NCBI RefSeq assembly: GCF_024584805.1
Contig: NZ_CP075715.1
Span: 2,220,001-2,284,000, forward strand
Source: Streptomyces sp. FIT100
GTDB taxonomy: Bacteria; Actinomycetota; Actinomycetes; Streptomycetales; Streptomycetaceae
DNA: 64,000 nt
Direction of reading: 5' to 3'
This document shows positions 8,404 through 19,628 of the stretch, piece after piece. A program made the position numbers and the translations under genes. Every line of letters starts with the position of its first letter. The first letter of the stretch is position 1. The notes under the pieces were generated by a model. That model was not told the origin of the DNA, searched no databases, and was given only the letters and a program-made list of their open reading frames with translations.

Positions 8404-9501
8404 ATGCGGCTGCACGTCGATCAACGCCACGAGCGGGTGCTCGAACTCGTCCGGGCGCGGGGCAGCCTCCGCGTCGCGGAGCTCGCGGCCGAACTCGGCG
8501 TCTCCGCCGTGACCTTGCGCCGGGACGTGGAGACCCTGGCCGCCCAGGGCAAGGTGCAGCGCATGCACGGCGCGGTGGTCTGGCCGGGGAGCACCCCGGC
8601 CGACGAACCGGCGGCCGTGCCGGCTGCGGACAGCTTTACGATCGGAATGATCGTGCCGACCACGAAGACCATCTTCGCGGACATCGTGCACGGCGCCCGC
8701 GCGGCCGTCGAGGCGCAGGGCGGCAGGCTGGTGCTCGGCATGTCCGGCTATGTCGACAGCGAGGACGCTGCGCAGGCGCAGCATCTGCTGGCCGGCGGGG
8801 CCGAGGGGCTCCTCGTGGCCCCCAGCTGGTTCGGCGGGGTGCCCGCGGAAGGCCAGGAGAAGTGGCTCCTCGACTGCGAGGTGCCGACCGTGCTCGTCGA
8901 GCGCTCGGCGCCGCCCTGGAATCCCGCCGCGGAGCTCGACCGGGTGCGCACCGACCGGACGCACGGCGCCGCGCTGGCGGTGAGCCATCTCGCGTCCCTC
9001 GGGCACCGCTCGATCGCCGCCGTGCTCCAGGAGGGCCCGCACGCGGAGGCGATCTCGGCGGGCTACCGGGCCTCGGTGGAGTCCCTGGGCCTGGAGGCGG
9101 TGCCGGGCTCGCCGGCGGTCCGCGGGGCCGGGCTGTACGACGAGCCGGTGGAGTACCTGGCCGGGGCGGTCGCACAACACGGGGTCACGGCGGCCCTGGT
9201 GCACAGCGACGAGGACGCCATCGTGCTGGTGCCCAGGCTCCAGGCCCGCGGCATCAGCGTCCCGGGCGACCTGGCGCTGGTCGCGTACGACGACGAGGTG
9301 GCCGCGCTGGCCGATGTGCCGCTGACCGCGATCGCCCCGCCCAAGCGCTCGGTCGGCGAGCTGGCGGCGAAGCTGCTGCTCCAGCGGCTGGCGGAGCGCA
9401 GGACGGGCCGGGTTCCGGCGCCGCGTCAGCACCTTGAACTGCTGCCGGAATTGCGGGTGCGGGCGTCGTGCGGTGTCGATAGGAACGGCACTTCCGCGTG
9501 A
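8404..9501 (+). CDS. Transcriptional regulator, DeoR-type HTH on a LacI-type sugar sensor
   Basis: 365 residues, ATG at 8404 behind AGGGGGAG. Residues 1-58 form a DeoR-like winged helix (RHERVLELVRARGSLRVAEL...VTLRRDVETLAAQGKVQRMHGAV), not a LacI headpiece. Residues 78-365 are a periplasmic-binding-protein-like sensor: TIGMIVPTTKTIFADIVHGA, VAYDDEVAALADVPLTAIAPPKRSVGELAAKLLLQRL. The combination is known in Streptomyces sugar repressors. It precedes the ABC importer and beta-galactosidase in the same direction, so it probably represses them until a sugar binds. The ligand is not predictable from sequence, though a galactoside is plausible from the LacZ neighbour. Confidence 0.88.
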   Translation: MRLHVDQRHERVLELVRARGSLRVAELAAELGVSAVTLRRDVETLAAQGKVQRMHGAVVWPGSTPADEPAAVPAADSFTIGMIVPTTKTIFADIVHGARAAVEAQGGRLVLGMSGYVDSEDAAQAQHLLAGGAEGLLVAPSWFGGVPAEGQEKWLLDCEVPTVLVERSAPPWNPAAELDRVRTDRTHGAALAVSHLASLGHRSIAAVLQEGPHAEAISAGYRASVESLGLEAVPGSPAVRGAGLYDEPVEYLAGAVAQHGVTAALVHSDEDAIVLVPRLQARGISVPGDLALVAYDDEVAALADVPLTAIAPPKRSVGELAAKLLLQRLAERRTGRVPAPRQHLELLPELRVRASCGVDRNGTSA

Positions 9502-9561
9502 TCGAAACACGATCGTTTTGATTGTCTCGCTCATTCGCTCTTGACTACGATCGAGTTGGCG
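9501..9561 (+). promoter_or_regulatory. Promoter/operator of the ABC sugar importer
   Basis: A 22-base imperfect palindrome spans 9501-9522: arms ATCGAAAC and GTTTTGAT around ACGATC. A half-site TACGATCGAGTTGG follows at 9546-9559. TTGACT at 9541 could be a -35 element. The shared ACGATCG words link this site to the one before the regulator gene. Confidence 0.6.
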
Positions 9562-9619
9562 CAAATGATGGCCTGCGTTCGCCTCTCTCCCGTACGAGGT
9601 CCCACGTAGGAGCCGTGCA

Positions 9620-10930
9620 ATGTCGCGCACTTCGCGTTCGTTCCGCATAGCCGCAACCGCCACCGTCGCCGCTCTCGGCCTGCTCGCCACCGCCTGCGGC
9701 GGCGGCTCCGGCGACTCGTCCGACGCCGCATCCGACGGCAAGCCGGTCACCATCAGCTACTGGACCTGGACCGGCGGCGCCAAGGCCACCGTCGACGAGT
9801 TCAACCGGACCCACAAGGACATCCAGGTCAAGTTCACCGAGATCCCCGGTGGCGCGGACGGCTACAGCAAGCTGGCCAACGGTGTGAAGGCGGGCAACGC
9901 GCCCGACGTGGCGACCATCGAGTACCAGATGGTCCCGGAGTTCGCGAGCCAGGGAAACCTCGTCGACCTCACGGAGGCCGCCGGTGACACCGTCAAGGAG
10001 AAGTTCCCCAAGGCCATCCAGGACCTGGTGACCTTCGGCGGCAGGACCTGGACCGTTCCGTTCGACGCCGCACCGCAGGTGTACTACTACCGCACGGACC
10101 TGTTCAAGAAGTACGGCATCGAGGTCCCCAAGACCTGGGACGAGTTCAAGGCCGCGGCCGAGAAGGTCAAGAAGGCCGACAAGAACGTCCGCCTGGCCAA
10201 CATGACCAAGTCGGACCCGGCCCTGATCGCCGCACTCTCCTGGCAGGCCGGCGGCAAGTGGTTCAGCACCGAGGGCGACGCGTGGAAGCCCGCCGTCGAC
10301 GACGCGGCGAGCAAGAAGGTCGCGGCCTACTGGGACGACCTGGTCAAGAACGACCTGGTGCAGACCTACGCCGGCTGGAGCCCGGAGGAGACCAAGGCCC
10401 GGGTCGAGGGCAAGACCCTCTCCATCCTCGGCGCCTCCTGGTCCGCTGCCGGCATGAAGACCAACCTGCCGGACCTGAAGGGCAAGTGGGCCGCCGCGCC
10501 CATGCCCAACTGGGGCACCCCGGCCAGCGGCAACTACGGCGGCAGTTCCTACGGCGTGCTGAAGGGCAGCAAGCACGTCGAGGCCGCGGCCGAGTTCATC
10601 AAGTGGATCACCACCAACGGTGACGCGGTCAAGGCCCGGCTCAGCGACCCGAAGAAGCCCAGCAGCGCCCTGCCGGCCAACCCGGAGATGCGTGCGGTGG
10701 CCGCCGCGAAGTTCGACACCGCGTACTTCAACGGCCAGGACCTCTACAAGCTGGCCTCCGAGCAGGTCGACACGATCGTTCCCGGCTGGACCTGGGGACC
10801 GAACCAGATGGACGTCTACACGGCCATCCAGGACGAGACCGCCAAGACCAACTTCACCGGTGGTGTCACCGCCGGCCAGGCGAAGGCCGAGTCGGGCATC
10901 AAGGACCGCGGGCTGAAGCTCGCCGAGTGA
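9620..10930 (+). CDS. Sugar ABC transporter substrate-binding lipoprotein
   Basis: 436 residues, ATG at 9620 with GGAG upstream. The signal peptide ends in a lipobox, GLLATAC, with Cys26 as the lipidated residue, followed by a Gly/Ser linker. The body is a family 1 (UgpB/MalE-like) solute-binding protein: ISYWTWTGGAKATVDEFNRT, NAPDVATIEYQMVPEF, VPFDAAPQVYYYRTDLFKKYG and a conserved WSAAGMKTNLPDLKGKW. It should deliver a mono- or oligosaccharide to the two permeases downstream. No ATPase is encoded here; in Streptomyces such importers usually share MsiK. A strong hairpin between this gene and the permeases would give excess binding protein. Confidence 0.93.
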   Translation: MSRTSRSFRIAATATVAALGLLATACGGGSGDSSDAASDGKPVTISYWTWTGGAKATVDEFNRTHKDIQVKFTEIPGGADGYSKLANGVKAGNAPDVATIEYQMVPEFASQGNLVDLTEAAGDTVKEKFPKAIQDLVTFGGRTWTVPFDAAPQVYYYRTDLFKKYGIEVPKTWDEFKAAAEKVKKADKNVRLANMTKSDPALIAALSWQAGGKWFSTEGDAWKPAVDDAASKKVAAYWDDLVKNDLVQTYAGWSPEETKARVEGKTLSILGASWSAAGMKTNLPDLKGKWAAAPMPNWGTPASGNYGGSSYGVLKGSKHVEAAAEFIKWITTNGDAVKARLSDPKKPSSALPANPEMRAVAAAKFDTAYFNGQDLYKLASEQVDTIVPGWTWGPNQMDVYTAIQDETAKTNFTGGVTAGQAKAESGIKDRGLKLAE

Positions 10931-10932
10931 CC

Positions 10933-10975
10933 CGACGGGGCCCGGCCGGCCCCTGACTCCGGCCGGGCCCCGTCG
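10933..10975 (+). terminator. Intercistronic hairpin/attenuator after the binding protein
   Basis: CGACGGGGCCCGGCCGG pairs with CCGGCCGGGCCCCGTCG across about ten bases, three bases after the stop codon. In importer operons a stem here usually lowers permease expression relative to the binding protein. Confidence 0.85.
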
Positions 10976-11022
10976 CTCCATCTCCCCGGACCCGCAGAGC
11001 GCCCACCCGCCAAGGAGTACCC

Positions 11023-12009
11023 GTGGCAGCACCACTCGCCAAGGCCGTGCGCCCGCCCGCTGCCGACGGCAGCCGTGCCGACGGCCCGCGCATCGGCCGC
11101 ACCCCTGCCGGCAGATCGCCGGTCAAGCGCAACCAGCGCGCCGCAGCCGCCCTGTTCATCGTCCCGTTCTTCGTGCTCTTCACCGCCGTGATGGTGGCGC
11201 CCATCGGCTATGCCGTGTGGATGAGCCTGTTCACGGAGCAGTCGTCCGGACTCGGCTTCGGCGGCACCGAGCGGACGTTCTCCGGCACCGGGAACTTCGC
11301 CAGGGCGCTCTCCGACGCGGGCTTCCGCGACTCGTTCGCGCACATCGCCCTGTACTGCACGCTGTACATCCCGGTGATGATCGGCGGGGCGCTCGGCCTC
11401 GCGCTGCTGGTCGACTCCGCTCTGGCGCGCGCCAAGCGCTTCTTCCAGCTCGCGCTCTTCCTCCCGCACGCCATCCCCGGGCTGATCGCCTCGATCCTGT
11501 GGATCTACCTCTACACCCCGGGACTCAGCCCGGTGCTCGACTGGATCGAGGCCGCCGGCGGCTCGTGGAACTTCTTCAGCTCCGACCACGTGTACTCGTC
11601 CATCGTGAACCTGACCGCCTGGCAGTGGACGGGCTACAACATGATCATCTTCTATGCGGCCCTGCAGGCCGTGCCCCGCGAACTCATCGAGGCCGCCGAC
11701 ATCGACGGCGCCGGGCCCGTGCGCACCGCCCTCCAGATCAAGGTGCCCATGATCGCCTCCGCGGTCGTGATGGTCGTCCTGTTCACCTGCGTCGGCGCCA
11801 TCCAGCTCTTCACCGAGCCCAAGCTGCTGAACCAGCGCGGCACGGCCGCCGTCGACACCGAGTGGTCGCCCACGATGTACATCTGGAAGACCGCCTTCGT
11901 CCAGCACGACTACGGCCTCGCAGCCGCCGCGTCCCTGCTGCTCGCCGCGCTCGGCGTCGTGCTCTCGTACCTCGTCACCAAGATCGGAAACCGGTGGAAG
12001 GCGGCATGA
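11023..12009 (+). CDS. Sugar ABC transporter permease (MalF/UgpA-like)
   Basis: 328 residues. GTG at 11023 follows AAGGAG at about ten bases. A basic, disordered N-terminus of about 35 residues leads into six membrane helices. The EAA coupling loop contacting the ATPase reads VPRELIEAADIDGAGPVRTALQIKVPM in two parts near residues 222-248, with the usual glycine in DGAG. It overlaps the next permease start (ATGA), so the two form the heterodimeric channel of the importer. The ATPase partner is absent from the window. Confidence 0.93.
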   Translation: MAAPLAKAVRPPAADGSRADGPRIGRTPAGRSPVKRNQRAAAALFIVPFFVLFTAVMVAPIGYAVWMSLFTEQSSGLGFGGTERTFSGTGNFARALSDAGFRDSFAHIALYCTLYIPVMIGGALGLALLVDSALARAKRFFQLALFLPHAIPGLIASILWIYLYTPGLSPVLDWIEAAGGSWNFFSSDHVYSSIVNLTAWQWTGYNMIIFYAALQAVPRELIEAADIDGAGPVRTALQIKVPMIASAVVMVVLFTCVGAIQLFTEPKLLNQRGTAAVDTEWSPTMYIWKTAFVQHDYGLAAAASLLLAALGVVLSYLVTKIGNRWKAA

Positions 12010-12934
12010 GTACACACACGGTCACCACCCAGGAACCGGCAGCCGCCGAAGCCCGCGTCGACGCGGCCGCCGCGGTCAAGCGCCGCGAGACCCGCAAGCG
12101 CCCGGTCGCCCTGCTCTCCAAGGGCGTTGTCAACGGCGTGCTGCTCGTCGCCGCCTTCTACATGCTGATGCCGGTCAGCTGGCTGCTCTTCGCCGCCACG
12201 AAGAACCACGGCGACCTGTTCGCCACCGGCGGCTTCTCCTTCGGCGAGTTCAACCTCTTTTCCAACCTCGCCGACCTCTTCACCTTCAACGACGGCATCT
12301 ATCTGCGCTGGTTCGGCAACAGCCTGATCTACTCCGTGGTCGGCTCGGCCGCCTCGACGTTGCTGTGCGTCGCCACCGGCTACGCCTTCGACAAGTACGA
12401 CTTCCTCGGCAAGGAGAAGCTGTTCGGGATCGTCCTCGGCGGGCTCCTCGTGCCCGCCACGGTGATCCAGCTGCCGATGTACCTGCTCGCCTCCAAGGTC
12501 GGCCTGGTCAACACCTACTGGGCGCTGCTGCTGCCCGCGCTGGTCAACCCGTTCGGGGTCTACCTCGCCCGCGTCTTCTCCGAGGGCTACGTACCCGACG
12601 AGGTGCTGGAGGCCGCCCGCGTGGACGGCGCCGGGGAGCTGAACACCTTCACCCGGATCGCGCTGCCGATGCTCTCGCCCGGCTTCATGACCATCTTCCT
12701 CTTCTCGTTCACCGGCAGCTGGAACAATTTCTTCGGTGCGCTGGTCATGCTCAACGACGACAAGCTGTACCCGGTCAACCTGGGCCTGTTCATGTGGAAC
12801 AGCACGACCCAGCTGCAGCCCGAGTTCTACTCCCTTGTGATCACCGGCTCGCTCGTCGCCGTCGTCCCACTCATCATCGCCTTCATCTGCCTGCAGCGAT
12901 TCTGGCGCTCGGGCCTCACCGCGGGCGCGGTGAA

Positions 12935-12938
<4 letters not shown>
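12006..12938 (+). CDS. Sugar ABC transporter permease (MalG/UgpE-like)
   Basis: 310 residues, ATG at 12006 inside the stop of the previous permease. After a charged N-terminus (about 40 residues) there are six helices. The EAA loop is VPDEVLEAARVDGAGELNTF near residues 196-215, followed by the typical RIALPMLSPGFMTIFLFSF. The ending LIIAFICLQRFWRSGLTAGAVK is the usual C-terminus of this subfamily. With the preceding gene it forms the membrane channel. Its stop overlaps the start of the dehydrogenase gene, so the sugar-processing enzyme is in the same transcript. Confidence 0.93.
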
Positions 12939-16979
<4,041 letters not shown>

Positions 16980-17076
16980 CACACGTACCGAAAACCGCCC
17001 GGGCCGACCGCCCGTGAACCCCGCCACGAAGAGCCCGATGCAGAGTCCGATGAAGAGTCCGATCCGGAGGAACCCC

Positions 17077-18585
17077 ATGTCCGTTGCCACCCGCCGCCGC
17101 GTGCTCGTCGTCGGCATCGACGGGGTGCGCCTCGACACGCTGAGGAGGCTCGACACGCCCCATCTCGACACGCTGGCGGCGGCCGGGTTCCTCGCACCGG
17201 TCGTCGTCGAGCCCGGCACACCCACCATGTCGGGGCCGTGCTGGGCGACCGTCGTGACCGGGGTGACCGTCGACAAGCACGCCGTGTGGAGCAACGACTT
17301 CAGCGGCAACCGCCTCGCGGTCTTCCCGGACTTCACGACCCGGCTGCAGTCCTCCGGACGGCGCACCTACGTGGCGGCCGGCTGGGAACCGCTGATGACG
17401 GTGGCGCACGGCGGCCCCCTCTTCCGCGGGCCGGGGCGGACGTCCTACGCGGCCCCGGCCGCCGACGACTGCGAGGGCTGGGAGGAGGCCGACGAACTGG
17501 TCACCGCCGACGCCGTGCGGGTGCTCGCCGAGGACGGCCCCGAGGCGTCCTTCGTCTATCTGGGCGCGGTCGACGAGACCGCCCACATCCTCGGCTGCGG
17601 CGAGGAGTACGAGCGCTCGATCCTCCGGGCCGACGAGCGGCTCGGCCGCCTGCTCGCCGCGGTGCGCGGGCGTGCCTCCCACGCCGACGAGGCCTGGACG
17701 GTCATCGTGGTCACGGACCACGGCCACCGCGACGAGGGCGGCCACGGCGGCCGTTCGGAGCTGGAGCGCACCGCCTGGATCGCGTGCGCGGGCCCCGACG
17801 TCCCGGCGGGCGCCCGCGTCGGCGAACTCCGGCACCAGGACGTCGCCGCCCAGGTGTTCGCGTCACTGGACCTCGTCCCGGACTCGCACTGGACCCTGGA
17901 CGGGCGGCCGTTCGCCGTCGAGCCGAGGGCCGTCCTCCTCGACATGGACGGCACGCTCACCGACACCGAAACTCTGTGGTGGCGCACCGCGCAGGAGGTG
18001 GCGGACGGGCTCGGACACCTGCTGTCCGACGCGGACACCTCCGAGGTGGTGGGCCGCTGCGTTGAGGACACCGCCGCCCATCTGCGGCGCGTCTCAGGCA
18101 CCGAGCGCCCGCTCGACACCGTCGTGGCTGAGCTCGAAGCCCGTTTCCTCGCGGCCGTCCAGGAGGAGACCGTCGTGCTGCCGGGTGCCCGTGAACTCCT
18201 TGACACACTGCGGGACATGGGCATTCCCGCGGCTCTGGTCACCGCCTCGCCCCGGCCCGTCGTGGAATCCGTGCTCAAGCTGCTCGGTGCCGAGTCGTTC
18301 CAGGTGACGGTGGTCGCGGACGACACGGAGCGTACGAAGCCGCACCCCGAGCCGTATCTGGTCGCGGCCCGGGCGCTGGGCGTGGATCCGGCGGGCTGTC
18401 TGGCGGTCGAGGACAGCCCCGCGGGCATCGCCGCGGCACAGGCCGCGGGCTGCCGGGTCGCCGTCGTCCCCTCGCTCCTGCCGGTCGGGGCGGCCCCCGG
18501 GCGGCGGGTGCTGACCGGCTTGCAGGAGCTGGTGGAGCTCCTGCAGGCCGGCCGGGCACCCCGTGGCGGGCGGGAAAGGTGCTAG
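17077..18585 (+). CDS. Two-domain phosphatase: type I phosphodiesterase/nucleotide pyrophosphatase fused to HAD hydrolase
   Basis: 502 residues, ATG at 17077 with GGAGG six bases before it. Residues 1-280 belong to the alkaline-phosphatase-like phosphodiesterase superfamily: VVGIDGVRLDTL gives the first metal Asp, GTPTMSGPCWATVVTG the nucleophile Thr or Ser, and VTDHGHRDEGGHGG the second metal site. Residues 285-500 are a HAD phosphatase with motif I DMDGTLTDTE (289-298), motif II VTASPR, a Lys in ERTKPHPEPY and motif IV VEDSPAGIAAA. Both halves look intact. A phosphodiester cleaved by one half and dephosphorylated by the other would be logical, but this is inference. It closes the sugar locus. 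Confidence 0.88.
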   Translation: MSVATRRRVLVVGIDGVRLDTLRRLDTPHLDTLAAAGFLAPVVVEPGTPTMSGPCWATVVTGVTVDKHAVWSNDFSGNRLAVFPDFTTRLQSSGRRTYVAAGWEPLMTVAHGGPLFRGPGRTSYAAPAADDCEGWEEADELVTADAVRVLAEDGPEASFVYLGAVDETAHILGCGEEYERSILRADERLGRLLAAVRGRASHADEAWTVIVVTDHGHRDEGGHGGRSELERTAWIACAGPDVPAGARVGELRHQDVAAQVFASLDLVPDSHWTLDGRPFAVEPRAVLLDMDGTLTDTETLWWRTAQEVADGLGHLLSDADTSEVVGRCVEDTAAHLRRVSGTERPLDTVVAELEARFLAAVQEETVVLPGARELLDTLRDMGIPAALVTASPRPVVESVLKLLGAESFQVTVVADDTERTKPHPEPYLVAARALGVDPAGCLAVEDSPAGIAAAQAAGCRVAVVPSLLPVGAAPGRRVLTGLQELVELLQAGRAPRGGRERC

Positions 18586-18595
18586 GGAGTGCCCC

Positions 18596-18839
18596 CTAGG
18601 TCGTGTCTGACAAATGGCGCCGTCCGCCCGCAGGGCGGGGTGCGCGGCGTCCGGTGCGTGCAATCGCAAGGCGGAAAATCATCCTCGTACTGGACGTACT
18701 CGGATGACTCCGACAACGCAGCGTGGGGGCACCTCCCGTGCCCGAAGGGCTACGGGGGTGGGGGCACCTCCCAGGCGCGAGCTCTGGGGGAGCGTGCCGG
18801 GCATCGCGCGCCAGGCGGGATTCGTCAGACACGGCCTAG
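18596..18839. mobile_element. MITE-like non-autonomous element with terminal inverted repeats and CTAG flanks
   Basis: The ends are near-perfect inverted repeats: CTAGGTCGTGTCTGACAAAT at 18596 and, read backwards from 18839, CTAGGCCGTGTCTGACGAAT. CTAG at both borders fits a four-base YTAR-type target duplication, as made by IS5-group transposases. The 244-bp body has no transposase frame and contains direct GTGGGGGCACCTCCC words at about 18722 and 18759. Similar sequence is widespread in Streptomyces, to my recollection. The right-hand CTAG supplies the stop codon of the minus-strand gene that ends at 18836. Confidence 0.8.
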
Positions 18840-19609
18840 CCGCCCGTCGTCATCGTCACCTGTCCTTCGCTGATGCTGTAGCTCGCGTTGGCCTTGCAGG
18901 GGCCGTAGGTGTACGCGCTGGTGTTGGTGCCCGTGCCGGGCTCGGGGTTGACGAACGGCTTGCCCCACACCGCCTGCCCGTACGGGATCGACCCGCAGTC
19001 GGCGACCGACTTGTAGTACTCGACGAAACCGACGCCGCTCGGCCTCAGGAGCCCGGCCGAGGCCGACACGTTCCAGCTCCCGATCGTCGTCCACACGTTG
19101 TTCGAGGTGTCGACGACGTATCCGGTCCAGTTGTTCGTACCGGTCTTGATGATCTCCAGCTGGTACCAGCGGCCCTTGACGTACGGGTACGTGACGCTGC
19201 AACTGGTGCCGGCGCCGCCGTCGGCCCCGGTACGGCAGTTCGGGTGGCTGGTGGAGGTGCCGGAGCCGAAGACGCTGAAGATGGCGATGCCGCTGTTCAC
19301 CCTGGGCTGGAGCCCGACGTAGCCGACCTGGCCGGACTTGAAGTAGTACTGCTGGGCCCAGTAGTAGCCGGCGTCGTTGGGCTGGCTGAGCACCTTGAGC
19401 GGGAAGGCGAGCTTCTCCAGTCCTTCCGTGGGGGCGCCCGAGATGGTGTACGAGTTGGAGATCAGGCCGCCGGGCGTCACGGCCGCGGCGGCCGTGCCCG
19501 TCGAGTAGAGCAGCGAGGCGAGCGCGCCGGCGGCCACGCCGGCGAGGATGCCGAGGCGCCTGCCCCGCCTTCTGCGGGGGGTGGTCGTGCGCGGAACTGC
19601 GGGGGTCAT
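18836..19609 (-). CDS. Secreted DUF3472-like protein beside polysaccharide lyases
   Basis: 257 residues from ATG at 19609, with GGAAGGGA upstream. A longer frame starting at 19663 would overlap the lyase gene and has no ribosome-binding site. The basic RRRRGRR n-region and hydrophobic core make a signal peptide ending near residue 43 (TAAAAV). The body has many aromatics and Gly (AGYYWAQQYYFKSGQVGYVG, GRWYQLEIIKTGTNNWTGY), consistent with a beta-sandwich of the DUF3472 type. It contains four or more cysteines. It follows a lyase gene by 19 bases, so it probably shares the transcript and binds or acts on the same polymer. Function is unproven. Its TAG stop lies inside the border of the MITE-like element. 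Confidence 0.65.
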   Translation of the reverse strand: MTPAVPRTTTPRRRRGRRLGILAGVAAGALASLLYSTGTAAAAVTPGGLISNSYTISGAPTEGLEKLAFPLKVLSQPNDAGYYWAQQYYFKSGQVGYVGLQPRVNSGIAIFSVFGSGTSTSHPNCRTGADGGAGTSCSVTYPYVKGRWYQLEIIKTGTNNWTGYVVDTSNNVWTTIGSWNVSASAGLLRPSGVGFVEYYKSVADCGSIPYGQAVWGKPFVNPEPGTGTNTSAYTYGPCKANASYSISEGQVTMTTGG

Positions 19610-19628
19610 GTGGGGATGTCCCTTCCGG

